Origin: Acridotheres tristis
Lineage: Eukaryota > Chordata > Aves > Passeriformes > Sturnidae
Assembly: GCA_037013685.1 (NCBI GenBank)
Contig: CM072893.1
Coordinates: 22,401,736-22,465,735, forward strand
Length of the DNA stretch: 64,000 nt
Direction: 5' to 3'
Position numbers and translations under genes: made by a program. Below are positions 50,101 through 61,890 of this stretch, one piece after another. A model generated the notes under the pieces. The model saw only the letters and a list, made by a program, of their open reading frames with translations. It searched no databases and was not told the origin of the DNA. Each line of letters starts with the position of its first letter. Position 1 is the first letter of the stretch.

Positions 50101-53100
50101 CATTCTTATACTGAAGAGTTCAAATTTTGTCTTCACTGAAGAAAGAGTTCTTTACATTACAGATGCAGCCACACTGTTTTTGAGAAAAAAGGGAACAGCA
50201 GAGTGCTCCCTTCACTCCTTGGACACTGTGTTCTTCTCCTAAGACTCAAGGACATCTTAAGAGCATTACTTGAAAGTAAACTGGAAAGAAACACATGGCA
50301 ATTCCAGTTTTGCCTGTGTAACAATTGTTGCAGATGATACAAAAAGCAATTCAATCAGAACTAAAAAGTTGTTTCACAAAGCCTGCTCAACCCTAAAGCC
50401 CCTGAATCACTTTGCCAGCTCCCATGAATTCCCAAGGAAAGGCAATATACTCCTCGAAAGAAATATTTCAATGCAAATGTTGGCCTGCCACAAGACAAAG
50501 CACAGACAATTCCTTGTCTGCTCTCATCCAGTCTAAACTCAAGTGCAGTTACCTCCTGTGTTTAGAAATATCCTCCAGCAGTGGAAAGTTCTACAAAAAA
50601 GGTCGTGCAGGAGGTGCAAGAGAACACAGAAGCTGAACGTGTTCCCTTGCTAGAGGTATTATCCTATCTGTACCCCTGCATTGTTAAAAATAATTTTTTC
50701 TCCAACTGCCAAAAAGGTTCAGAGTTTGAATTCAGGTCTAGCAGTAGGGTTGGTAATGCAAGCACCAAGTTAGGAGTTCTGCAATGAAAAAGACAGTAAA
50801 GGCATACCTGTATTGCTTATGCAGCAATTTCTCCTGTGCAACAGGGAAAAAAATGAGAAATTCTAAAGGAAACTGTCTTGAACCTTTAGAAAAAAAAACA
50901 GGGAATGACTGGAAAATAAATTATCTTTAGACAGAAATAAAAACGAGTCCAGAAACGTGTCCCTACAATATCTAACTGGAAACGTTCAACTCTATAGCTG
51001 TACTCAAGCATTACAGCCACAATAATGCCTACAACACTGTGGAATGAGGATCCAGCTGGCTGAAAGTGAGGTAATAGTTTGTAATAGGTCAGAGTTCTAA
51101 AAAAGCACTTTTACATCTTACAAATCCAAATTAAAAAAAAAAAAAAAAAGGACACATTTCATACATGTTGGGCTTTCTCACCAGAACTGTACGATAATTA
51201 ACTCCACACCAGGACCCCTACCACACTAAGCCTTACTCATCTTCAATTATATGCTGCAGCAAAGATTTACCAAGCGACACCTAAACTTCAGTACAATATG
51301 AAACTTCGATTCTTAAAACTTTATACACACAAAATATAAAATTACTTTTCTAGGATGGGCTAGGGGAGGGGGATTCTCCTTCATGGTACTTGGACTGAAA
51401 AACTAGTTTTCAGAGACTGCCACAAATATAATTCACAGTTTCTTGCTGTCAGGCTTTTTCAGCTACATCAACGTAGTACACAACAATACTGTTAAGTCCA
51501 ATAACTACATCAGATGGACATTCTCGGGAATAAGAGAAAACTAGTGACAAAAAATACCCGAAAGGTCTCCTCCTAACAATGTCTCGATTTTTACAGGGTT
51601 GCAGTTTGTCTATGTTACACGTTAATGCGATCTCAGAAGAGCAGTAGGAGAAGGCTTTAAAAATCTTTCTCCTGTCCAAGTGATCCAAGTAACATAAGCA
51701 TCCACTTACCAGAAATAAGATGAGAAACAAGGCTTTTGTTACAAAGACCGCAGTGAACCACACCTTCCCACACCAAAATATGGTCAACCAGGGATTTTGG
51801 CCATGCAAACTGCTGGTCAGCAGAAAATTAAGCATGCTAATGGACAAACATTAATTCCAATCATATATTTAAAATGATCCCAAATACTACTAGTTAGCTA
51901 CACTGAAAGCGCCTGCAAAAAATATGTAGTGAAAAATGAAACAAAATCTTAGTGATCACTGCAGCACTTAGAGTGATACTAGTCTTAAGTGATGAATCAC
52001 CTCAGAGAAAATACATTAGATGGGACTTTGAAACAAAAAAGTAACATTAAAAGGTGCACCTGAATATTACAGACTAAATTTACAAAACCTACAATAAGGT
52101 AAAATATATATCTTTTGAATATTCAGCAGCTTTTTTTTAAATTTGTTTTTATTTTTTGAGAGGCTCATGAAATTTTAAAAAGGGACCACTAACTAATCTC
52201 AACCATGCTTCACAAAACAATAATGGCTATTTCATATTGCAGTTACCAATGTAATGCAATTAGTGCTTAAAAAATAATCTACACTTTTTCTTTTTTTTCC
52301 TTTTTAAACAGAGACCTTTGGAGGAAATATGGTTGTTCAAAAGCTTCTCGAAAAAGAAAGATTACCTGAATATTAAGTTATCACAGATCAAGTGTTGTGT
52401 TTAAAAGCTTTGCAGTTATGAGTATTACAATCTTCAGGTCTCAGGACATTTAAACTGAGAAAGTTAGTTGTTTGGTTTGTTGTTGTTGTTTTTTTTTTTT
52501 TTTCATTTTAAATCCACTTTCTAACCAAAGCAAATAAAGAGTACTCAACTTCTCACTATCTATTTACAATTCTTAGCCTACAGTCTGAAATGACAAGACA
52601 AATTCTCTCTTAAAACTGCAGCATTAAAGGGTAGGCACACCATTCTTCTGCTGCACGATTGTCACCCACTTAAACATACACATACAAAATATTTAGGTTA
52701 GTAAAATGAGCACTCCACGTACACTACAGTGACAAGTTTTATAAAACTCAACTCATGTTTCTTAAATAAGGACAACTGCAAAAGGTTAAACCTCTCTCAA
52801 GAGTAAAACTGTGTAACTTTTTTTTTTAAATTTGCAACAAACTTTCTACCATAACCTCCAACAGCAGATGAAACCACACCTTAAACTGAACCTTTATTGC
52901 AATCACCAGCTAAACTGGAACATATTGCAGAGTTTATATACTGCTACTGAGCTTAAACTGCTTTAAATGCCAAGATGACAACTAGAAAGCTACAAGGAAC
53001 CAGGATTTTGAGGACTAAAATATATTAAGTAAACAAAAATAAAGTATACTCGGGTCCAAATGCCCAGTCCATTTCAAGAATGAGCAGTGCATATTTAAAA

Positions 53101-56100
53101 CAACAGCAATGGTGTGCCTAACCTTTGAAAATATGAAATTGCTGGGGAGGGGGACAGGCTAATAGAATCAATTGTTCCAGAAGTCATTCAGCATTCCTAG
53201 CACTACCTAGGCCACCCTCCCATGAACTTTGAGAAACCACTTTCACTGACATCACTTAATGCTCTCACACAGAAAGTCCAATGCTTCTTTTGGCTGTGCA
53301 AATGGGAAAAAAATGGTAATTCTATCTACCTTTTGCACAGATTTAAGACCAAATTGCTTCTACCTGAAGAACCAGCAATTATGATTTGGTCATGTTGTGG
53401 TAAATCCAGTAAGCTCCACTTCGTTACTGACCACTCCCGCAGAAAGTATCAAAGATAAAAGTTCAGTACAAAACTTATCCTGGATCTCCATATAATCATA
53501 AAGATATCACCATATGGAAAAAAAAACCCCAGATTTGTGGTTTATGGAGTGCTTTTTTTTTTATGGTGTTCAAATGCTTATTCTAGCATGTGCTAAACCA
53601 CTATCAAAATAGATTAAATAAAAACAACAACAAAAAAGCAGGACTTAAATAAACTCCTGCTACTGGCAACTGTAATATTTAAAAAGGAAACACCCATTAA
53701 TTGAGTGTTCGACCCTGACAGTATTACAGATAGACATGATGCAGAGCCTGAATTAGATCAGGCTACCAGTGTTTTAATTCTTCCCTGAACATTAACAAGC
53801 TCCTTCACTAATGTGGATATTTGGGCAGACTACTGAGGTTGTAACGTTTAAGATCACCATTTTGTGGGCTATTTTTTTTCCTTTTTTTTTTTTTTTCAGT
53901 ATCACAGTAGTTTGTTATGCAAATCCCCCATCCCTGGATTAGAGTCATTTAAACTAGCTGTTGGGACCACATAGTTTAGTAAACTCAGAATCAAGTCTGT
54001 CAAAAGTGTAAAGGTCACAAAGAACCGTAGTTCTGGTATAATGAGGCATACCCTAATACATCATTTAGTGTACCCTGACTGCTCCTGACTGTGAGAAGCT
54101 TGTCTTCCGTGAGATAAGGCTACATCCTCAAACAGGTGAGTCTATCACCCTTCAAAAACACCAAATAAAATTACAGCGAAGGTAGTGTTATAAATAATTA
54201 ACTGACATTTTCTGAAGGTAGTGTATGTAAGTTTTCCCTCCCCTCCCCGCCGGGTGAGCACTAAGCAGACAACAAATGGTAAGTACAGTTAATTTAGAAA
54301 GAAAACAGTGGAAAGCCTAATTAGACCCAATTGATTATCTATCTAGTTGACAAATTTGAGTTCAAGAGAGATACCATTCCTAAATAATTTGATTTAGCTC
54401 AAATCTTTCAATCAACTGGATCAACAAAAATAAGAGGGAAAAAAAGATTTCTGAAACATTTTTGAAGAATGACAGTCTGATTTTCATTTGAAAATTGCCT
54501 GGTTTTAGGAGAGTGTCAGTTTAACAAAGTGGACTTATTTCTATAAAGGCAGATATGAAAAATCCAACATCAGAAGTTCAGGCAGGCTCTACAGGCAAGA
54601 TGTCCACTTCTACAGATCTGCATTCTTTGTGAGGTAACTCAATTCTCTATTACAGAGAAACATGCAAAAGGCAAAAGAAAACAAAAAAGAAGAAAGAAAG
54701 AAAGAAAGAGGGCAGTGGGCAGGTGAAGGAGGGAAACTGCGCCATACCAGGCTAGAAAAATTTACAAATGTGACATTCAGAGCACATCTTTCACCTGTGT
54801 TCACGTAAGTCTATGCTAAACTGCAAAGGAAAGAGCATTGCAGTAAACAGGAGACTCAGGTGCGCTCAGTGATGGTTGAACTATGCAGTAGTGCTCACCC
54901 AGTTTGCAAAGTAATTGGCACTCTACAACATCCCTATTCATCCTTCAATTCATTCGCACTTTGTGCTGCTTCTCCCTGGGGATCTAATTCAATCTTTACT
55001 GAAACATCCTGCCCCTCCGACCTCATTAATTTCATTTTTTTCTTTGGAGGGTTTTTCAAAGTGCCCAGCCTCTCTTTAACTTTGTACTCCAGTGTACTGT
55101 GGGGGATCCCATAAATACTCTGAGCTTTGGAAACACTCATTTTCCCACTCATAACCACAGAGATTGCTTCCTCCAGTATCTCGCTGTTGTACTGTCTGTA
55201 TCTCCCTCTTTTCTTCCTAGGTTGCTTGGAGCCAGGATCTCCCTCTTGATCTGAGGTGGGATATGGCTGTCCAGAGGTAGACTGCTCAGCATCTGAGCCC
55301 CAGGAATCTGGTCCAGCATCCAGCAAACTTCTCCTATTTTGTTTTGGAAGGATAGCCCTTAACTTTTTGCTAAGCGCGCTCTCCGTTTGTGAACCCATTA
55401 CCAAAGAGCTATAGCTGTACTGGTCACCAGTGCGGGACTCCCATGAAAGGTCCATGCCTCGAACTTGTGGTATCTTTAAATCCACAGGAGATGAATGGCT
55501 CACGTCCTTTTTCCCATCCTGTTTAGTTTGAAGTGCCATTTTTTGAAAGGCAGAGTTTTCTGTAAGAAAAGGAAGGTCACTGATGTTGCTGAGTGCACCA
55601 TTTCCCCTGAATTTCATGCGGGTGAAATTGAATTCGTAGTGTGGTTTTGCCCAAGAAGCCTCCCTGGATAATATTAAGTGCTGTCCATGATTCTGTAGTC
55701 CAGATGGCCCATGGCTGGCAGCCGTAGAAAACTGGTTTCTGCTCAGCAGTTCTTCACTAATCTGGAGTGATCGAGCCAGCGGTACTTTAAGAGATGTGGA
55801 GTGGCCATAACCTTCCCTGGTTCCATCCTGCAAGCTTCTTGGAGGTACCCCATCACCACTCTGTAGTCCCTCCGGATGGTGCTGGCTGGGTCTCCCAGGT
55901 CGCCTAATTGGATGGAAGGAAACTGATGTGAGCAGGACTTGCACAGGTAGGGAGGGATGGGTGAGGGGGCCACTCCTTTATTAGAAGGCCTTGCTTGGGT
56001 AACATCACTTTTTGCGTTATTTATTTTTCTCTAAATTTTTTTTTTATTACTTTAATTTTTTTTTTTTTTTAAGTCTCAGCATCAGTCAGTTTTAAAACTT

Positions 56101-59100
56101 GTTCACAAAAAAAGAGAAGCTTTTTGGGCAAAGAAAAACGAAACCTCTTGGCTGGTCTCTGGTTGGGTTCACAAATTCTCGGAGTAGAAAAGACTTCGCG
56201 CAAGCGTCTGAAAATAGCACCTTAATTACAAAGTAGTAATCAATCGCCATAGATCTACACACAACTGTGTTACTGGTGTGACGTTACCACTAAACAAGCA
56301 CAGTAATAAAAGAGTAAGCCAAAGTGCAACATATTCAACATGCAAATATGACTGCCACCTGCAGTATCTACACATAGGTGGAAATCCTGGATAATGTTTG
56401 CTTACATCATATTGAAGAACTGCTGCTCAGGATAAAAGAAAAAGCTTAGCAGGCCTCAAAGGTATTTGCCTGACTTTCATCAAGCACCGAATATGAAAGC
56501 TGGGATACTGCGGATCACAAAGAAAAACGCTGCATTACACTAGACTTACCAAACTGCTCTCTTAACAACTAACTGCATATATACACAGCCCTGAATCATA
56601 TTTGATATGAAGTATGCCTAGAAAAAGGAAGATCTAAGCTCCATCTGTCATCCAGATCAAGGGTTAACAAAAAAAAGAAAAAGGCAGTATGTATTTTTAC
56701 CATTTCCCTTTCATCACAAGTGTTCTTTCTATGAAATTAAGTACTACTGCTGCAGAGAATCACATCTATTTTAATGCTTTGATTGCTTAGCCCCCTGTAG
56801 TTATTAAGTCACATTGGTTTCAAAATCCACCCCCAAATTTCTCCACGTTCAGCATACAAATTAACAAAGACGATCTATTTTAATGCTCTGGGACACTATA
56901 CTGGCGTAAAGTCCTCTGGCTAAATCAGCGTTACTTAAGCATAGGATACATAGTACTGAAAAGCTACATTATTATTTTTAACATCACACTAAGGTTAAAA
57001 AAAGTCTTTAGGGAAAAGACATCCACGGAAAGAACCTGGCATGTAACATACACAATGCTTGATACACATGCTGTTCACTTCTTTCCAGGATGCAACAAGT
57101 CATAGGATGTGCACAACAAAAGTCAACAAGGATTCAGAACAAAATCTAGAGAAATGGATGAAAGTTTGCCGTTCCAGAGAACCCTCTCAGACAACCTGCA
57201 TTCTCCACCCCTTCTACAGCATGTATCAGCATCACATTGTGCACCAGTGATTCTACACCTAAACAAAAGTCATACTGGCAGCTAACAGAGGGTTACACCT
57301 GCCTTAGTGATGCTAAACAAGCTGCAGCCAGCCTCGTATACCACACACCTGTACAAGTAACCACAGGTGCCAGTATGCCCCATCCTCTCTGGACCCAGCA
57401 GACTGAGCAGGACAGTGGCAGATGCTGGCCCTGCCATCCCTGTGTGTTGGACTTTGGCCCTCACTTGATTCACAAACAAGGGCAGAGCCTCAGTGGCTTC
57501 TGCTGCCTTCCTAGGAAAATAAAGATGGAAATAACCTGTTCAGAATTAAAAGAGAAGTGCTGCTGGGGAATGTTTATGCTAAAGAATTGTAAGAAGTATT
57601 AAGACTAAGTTTTAAAGAAGGATTAAAGTATTTTATTAATAGAAATATTAAACGGAAAAGTAATCTTGAAAGGAGAAATCTGAGACAGCAATATTTTTCC
57701 AGAGAGAAATGCAAAAATTCAATCAGCTGTTTATCAGTACATGGGATTGGAGGTGGAAGCGGGTTGCTAGTTGAGATTTTTAAGTTTTTCAAAGACTATT
57801 ATAAAGCTAAATCCAGTAATTAATAGCACTTTAAACCATGTACTACTTATTTACTTCAACTAAAAATTATTTGTTCACAGTAGCTTCAAGATAATCAACA
57901 CCGAAAGCACTCCTGAGTTCCAGTCAGCTTCTCCATACAACCCTGACTAAGAGTAAAGGGTTTCTAAATGTATGCAAATAGTGAACATTAGAAATACAAA
58001 ACCTAAAGATATTTTTTTTTAATTTAACGGTATTTCACACCTTGAACTGATTAGGCAAGAGTAGTACACCACACACTTTGTGATTATTTTTTTTTTAAAA
58101 ACTTGTTCAGTACTACAGAGCAATTGCAAATCCAAAGTTACATTGAAAGTTTTCCAAACTACCTGACTCCCTGCCCCATGTCCTTTTCTAAGTTGTGGTT
58201 TATCCTAGGAAATATTAACAAAAATCAAGCGGTGATTTAATTCAAATTCAGCATGGTTTATGACCCAAATCATTGTTACCTCTAAAATAAATTTTCCTGT
58301 TAGCTAACTTAGCCCTCAGTGAAATGGAGTCTAAATATACTGCAAAGCTTCTAAGACTCTTCATGCGTTTAAATGAACTTGCATCTCCACAGAAATCACC
58401 TATCACTAAACCCAGGAAACAGGTAATGGAAAGATCTTTGGCTAAGTACCAAATTGGCCAAAATAACAGATACTAGTCTTTAACTGCAAGTTAAATCTGT
58501 CTCAGTTGGTAACAACTCTTATTTGGCAGGTGGGGTGAAGATATTTGCCAAAGGTACAAGCTGAAAACACATTACTCCAAAGGGTTAACACCAAAAGAAA
58601 GTAAAAAATTAACAGGAGTTAAGCACACATTTTTAGTAAAAAACTGTTTTAAAAGGTCATAGTAAGTTGTTTTCTCTTACCCATTTCCCGAAGTACTGGA
58701 GCACCCTGGAGAGTGACTCAGAGAGGTGCTGCCAGCGCAAGGACTCTTCTTAGTGGATAAATCAAGCACACCGTCTGTAGAGACAACAGAAAAACTTCAG
58801 TGTTTGAAGAAGCAGGATCAGCCATGCTGATCTTGTCTTCAGCTGAAAAGACAAAGCAAGTCTTCTGAGCTGAAGTCATTTTTAGCACACAACATTTTTT
58901 GGTTTATTGTATTTTTAAATAAAATAAGGCTTGGATTTTTTTTTTTTTTTTGCAATATGGTTTACATGTGACTTCACTGTAGTCTTCAGAAATCACAATA
59001 AAATCAACAAAATTAAAAGTGCATCTGTTATAAGAGACATAGCATAATGAATTATCTACAAGTGACAGTTCTGGACACAACAGAGCCTATCACATAGCTA

Positions 59101-61840
59101 TCTCTCAGTGGTCCAGAACTGAGACAATCTTCAAGATTTGTCAACCTGAGATATTTCCCCTTTCAAACGGAGGCTGCAAGCCAGCATTCCAATTTATTTT
59201 TTTTTAATCCAAATCTCTTGTAGGAAAATTCACTGAGAATTCTGTATCGGAAATTAAATGAACACACACATAGATGTGAGATTCTATCTCACGTGGCAGC
59301 CAGCTTCATCATCTTTTTTCATGTCTCCAACGGCTCCTTACTGGAAGAGCTGCTGCCTTTCTCCTCTGTTGTGTTGTTTTATTCCCTCTCTTCCCTATGC
59401 CAAATTGGTTTTCCTCTTAGACTGCTTTCTCCACTCTCAACTAATGGCACTTCCTCACGTTTCCCCCATGCTCCCCTGCAAACCGTTATATAAACTCTGC
59501 ATTTATAGGGTGTGTGTTTCACCAGGAAAGCCTTGTTCCTGCTGCACTGAAGCAGCTTGAAATTCTGGTCACGTTAATAAGGGCAACTTGTCACTGAAGC
59601 AGCCCAGCCATCTGAAGTTCCTGGAAACCTTGAAATGAGGAATTTATGAGGCAAAGATAAATGAAACCTGTTGGCACGGTGAACTGGAGACATACCAGAG
59701 CTCCTCACTCATTCCATCTAATCAAGTGAATACCACCCAACACAGGAACAATGTAAGACGGCTTTCAGATTGCTTAAAGTTCTCATTTGACATATGGAGA
59801 AAAAGCACGATAAACAGTGAACTAGAATTAACTTATGGAAAGCTGTTCCACCCACTGCATTTGGGAACACACCATAACCCAAACTTAAGCAAGCAGAAAA
59901 TTAAATTTTCTTTTTGAACAACACTTATGCAGGCACAAGAGACACAGATTGGATCAAGTCTTTCCTTCTTTTCAAGAGGCTAGACAGCACAGGCAGCTGC
60001 TGGAGGCACTTGGATGCATGCTTCCTCCCTCAGGAGGGTCACTATGACCCACAGGGGAAGCAGGGTCAACCACCAGGGAGAAGCTTACAACTAGCTGGGT
60101 TCCCCCCAAGTCACTAGAACAAAATACAGCACAAAGCACCACTAGCAATCTTTCATGACAGCCTCTGAAATCTCTCATTAACAAGTTGGCAAAATCTCTT
60201 TCCAATTACATTAAATGTGAACTGGGAAAAAATTTACATCAGCAAACAAATTACTGTATAAGTCAATACGCACATGTTCTACTTCCATAACAAGTGTTAT
60301 GAACATTATCTTACAGCTTTTTCCATCACATGGTAGCTAAAGAACAGTTAATGTACATGCTTACTTCTTCACCATACCACCCTCTAATTAAAAAGGAACA
60401 AAGCAAAACTGATTCTCTCTCTCTTTCTTCCAGCAAAAAGTTTAACAATGAGAACAGTTGAACATTTATAAACATATGTGCAAAACACACCCACAAAATG
60501 CATTTATAATAAAGACAGCTAGAAAAAAATGCCTATCAGCTAACTGTACAGGTCCACATTTCAAGAGAGACACTATTCAACCTCTCTCTGCAGTTTGTAA
60601 CTGAAGTGCAACAACAGCTTTCAGTAAGTGCAGTACATGTCCAGGTGTCCCAGCTGCATTTCACCAGACACATAAAACTAACCTGTTTACAAAAAGCTTC
60701 ATAAACCAAATTTAAAAGAATAAAGGGATATCTACTCTTCTGCCCTAGCTAGAAAAAGGCTTTTTTTATTTTTTTTGCAGGCAGCTTTTCCATTTGCAGA
60801 TGGACAGCCTACTGTGACAGAATGATTCAAGCACTAACATTTTTCTGAAGAAGGGTAAAGGGTCTAATTTTAATCAGTATGATACACTTAGGATTCAACT
60901 GTTTCAGAAAAGGCAAGTTCATATACTATATAACCCACAAAATTTCCTTCTTTAAAAAAAAGGCATTTCTGATTGAAAGCAAGGTTTTTGAATTAAAATA
61001 AGCTCTGAAATACTGTTACAAGTTATTCAATCTGTGCTCTGCAGAACAAGTCTATTTTTAAGGTAGAAAAGAGACATTTCTTCCAAATGCACAAACCTGG
61101 AAGTTTAGTGCAGTTCGTGGGTAACATTTTTATAGCCTTCACAAAGCAATTTCTCACAGACTTTTAAAAGATACTCTTCTCACACCACCAAAAAGAAAAT
61201 AAATCAGCCTTTCAGTCAGACTGTGCACTAATCTTCAGAGAAGAGACAACATCATGATTTTCATGACCACACGAACTTTTCTTGTCAGCAAGTGTACAGT
61301 CTATTTTGGCAGACTGTTTCTTGCAGCTCCCAGTAAGAACAGCACATTTATCCTCAGAGTCTAGAGCATGTCCATCCCCTTGGCCCTTCTTCAGAAGAAT
61401 CTCTCATGTCTATGGGCCCACATTCTTTCAAAAAGTCTCTTCTCTCCCAGACACATTGAACTAGTCATTTTATTGTAAAAACATCTACTGCTTTTCCACT
61501 TTACATTTTATGCAAAGGTGCAACCTTCTAATTGTCTGGTTCTGCAACAAGAATGCCATTAATGGATTGCCACAGGATGCAAGACACTGGTAAGAGTCCT
61601 ACCTTGTTCACTAGGTTCTGACTGAGACTTTCTGACAGTAAGGTCCAGAGGTGAGTCTTGGTCAGCCATGAGCAGTTTGCTGAGCACAGGGTTCTGAGCA
61701 GTTGCAGCCGTGGGAGAGGAGGCGACCAGAGATGCTTTCAGCAGGCTTTGGTTCTTTGTGCTATTGGGCTGGCTGGAGTCCTGAGTAGAGCTATTTTTTG
61801 AGGTATATTCAGCAGCAAACTGTCGGATCATTCGCTGCAT
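27729..61840 (-). CDS. LCOR: LCOR long isoform (PALI1-type, LCOR-C10orf12)
   Basis: Nuclear corepressor isoform known in mammals as PALI1, an accessory subunit of Polycomb repressive complex 2.1 that stimulates H3K27 methylation. CDS by exons: 61603-61840, 58681-58774, 27729-32196. From the usual ATG at 61838-61840 the joined frame gives 1599 residues; the human long form is about 1557. Residues 1-111 are shared with short LCOR: LSKLL nuclear-receptor box at 53-57 and CtBP motifs PLDLTVR (64-70) and VLDLSTK (82-88). The giant exon then adds a conserved start (about 128-158), a long Ser/Pro/Glu-rich region with one dense block (451-511), a probable PRC2-interaction region from about residue 1130, and a Lys/Arg/Ser-rich tail. 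The psq helix-turn-helix is absent from this splice form. Splice phases agree exactly. That this isoform is made in this species is inference from the open 4.4-kb frame and the splice sites. Confidence 0.88.
36496..36620. promoter_or_regulatory. RFX-like, homeodomain and POU octamer motif cluster
   Basis: GTTGCTACGCAAC (36496-36508) is an X-box-like inverted repeat. CAATTAAT follows at 36522-36529, a perfect ATTTGCAT octamer at 36560-36567, and a 7-bp inverted repeat CTCCACT/AGTGGAG at 36603-36620. Such density suggests an enhancer; conservation was not tested. Confidence 0.3.
39172..39219 (+). repeat. Short direct repeat
   Basis: AGCACCAGAAGAC occurs at 39172-39184 and again at 39207-39219, with GATAGA-rich sequence around both: an imperfect 35-nt tandem duplication. 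Confidence 0.75.
39999..40037 (+). promoter_or_regulatory. Triple GATA-type motif
   Basis: CAGATAA occurs three times, at 39999-40005, 40016-40022 and 40031-40037. AGATAA fits the GATA-factor consensus. Function is inferred only. Confidence 0.3.
43603..43617 (+). promoter_or_regulatory. T-box-like palindrome
   Basis: TTCACAGGTGTGAA (43603-43616) is a perfect palindrome with a two-base centre and contains the T-box half-site AGGTGTGAA. It is preceded by TTAATTAATTCATAATT. Confidence 0.25.
46420..46425 (-). terminator. LCOR: Candidate distal poly(A) signal of short LCOR
   Basis: AATAAA followed by TTTTGTTGTG on the - strand, about 8.5 kb after the stop. Confidence 0.4.
47584..47634. repeat. 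AT-rich simple repeat
   Basis: About 50 nt composed almost only of A and T with alternating TA runs, inside the probable LCOR 3' UTR. Confidence 0.85.
52893..52898 (-). terminator. LCOR: Candidate proximal poly(A) signal of short LCOR
   Basis: GCAATAAAGG on the - strand with GT-rich sequence 15-25 nt further on. This has the best signal-plus-downstream-element combination I saw after the short stop. Confidence 0.45.
54689..54709 (+). repeat. (GAAA)n microsatellite
   Basis: About five AAAG units in the short LCOR 3' UTR (CTTT on the transcribed strand), 225 nt past the stop. Confidence 0.85.
54934..55903 (-). CDS. LCOR: LCOR terminal exon with psq helix-turn-helix (short isoform)
   Basis: The acceptor is a pyrimidine-rich tract ending ccatccaattag. 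The first bases complete GG|G and give RPGRPSQHHPEGLQSGDG. The psq-type DNA-binding domain is close to the C terminus and the stop lies at 54934-54936. An apparent ATG at 55942-55944 lies upstream of the acceptor in the intron and is not the start. Confidence 0.95.
54934..61840 (-). CDS. LCOR: LCOR short isoform, ligand-dependent nuclear receptor corepressor
   Basis: Corepressor recruited to agonist-bound nuclear receptors through an LXXLL box; in the family it binds CtBP and histone deacetylases. CDS by exons: 61603-61840, 58681-58774, 54934-55903. From the ATG at 61838-61840 the spliced frame is exactly 433 residues, the length of human LCOR. LSKLL is at 53-57, CtBP motifs at 64-70 and 82-88. 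A psq-type helix-turn-helix (RGRYRQYNSEILEEAISVVM and on) lies at about 343-391, followed by a basic stretch PPKKKMK near 396-402 that may act in nuclear localisation. The reading frame stays open upstream of this ATG to the splice acceptor, so a longer N terminus encoded right of the window is possible. Confidence 0.94.
55904..58680 (-). other. LCOR: LCOR intron between the CtBP-motif exon and the HTH exon
   Basis: A 2.8-kb intron. Two T-runs lie at about 56036-56072 on the + strand. No other exon or repeat is recognised. Confidence 0.85.
58681..58774 (-). CDS. LCOR: LCOR exon: second CtBP motif
   Basis: A 94-nt exon with acceptor ctctacag and donor GG|gtaagag. It reads GVLDLSTKKSPCAGSTSLSH and on to SGN, entering with two bases and leaving with two. 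Its donor is the branch point between the short and long isoforms. Confidence 0.94.
58775..61602 (-). other. LCOR: LCOR intron between the two CtBP-motif exons
   Basis: A 2.8-kb AT-rich intron. A T-run lies at about 58937-58951. Nothing else is recognised. Confidence 0.85.
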
Positions 61841-61890
61841 GATCTCACGGGCCACTAGGGGAATATTGGGGTCAGAGACCCTAGGACTGT
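61603..61890 (-). CDS. LCOR: LCOR exon: NR box and first CtBP motif
   Basis: A 288-nt exon, acceptor aatatttgcag, donor AAG|gtagga. It reads SPRVSDPNIPLVAREIMQRM from the acceptor, then NPVLSKLLMADQDSPLDLTV. The usual human start is the Met of MQRMI (61840). The 16 upstream codons are open and resemble the LCORL paralog (DPNIPLVAQEL as recalled), which favours a coding exon upstream. The start is therefore uncertain. The exon ends one base into an Asp codon. Confidence 0.93.

Larger units (their letters stand above)
46420..54933 (-). other. LCOR: Probable 3' UTR of short LCOR (extent uncertain)
   Basis: 8.5 kb of AT-rich DNA left of the short-isoform stop, with no recognised coding sequence. 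AATAAA on the - strand at 52893-52898 is followed by GT-rich sequence (AAGGTGTGGTTT), a good proximal site about 2.0 kb after the stop. AATAAA at 46420-46425 followed by TTTTGTTGTG is a distal candidate. Pumilio-type UGUANAUA elements (- strand) occur at 52561-52568 and 48704-48711. In the long isoform all of this is intron. Confidence 0.5.

Noticed and set aside
55904..55944. ATG at 55942-55944 as start of an independent HTH protein
   Set aside because: It lies upstream of a good splice acceptor, and the spliced frame gives exactly the 433-residue LCOR.
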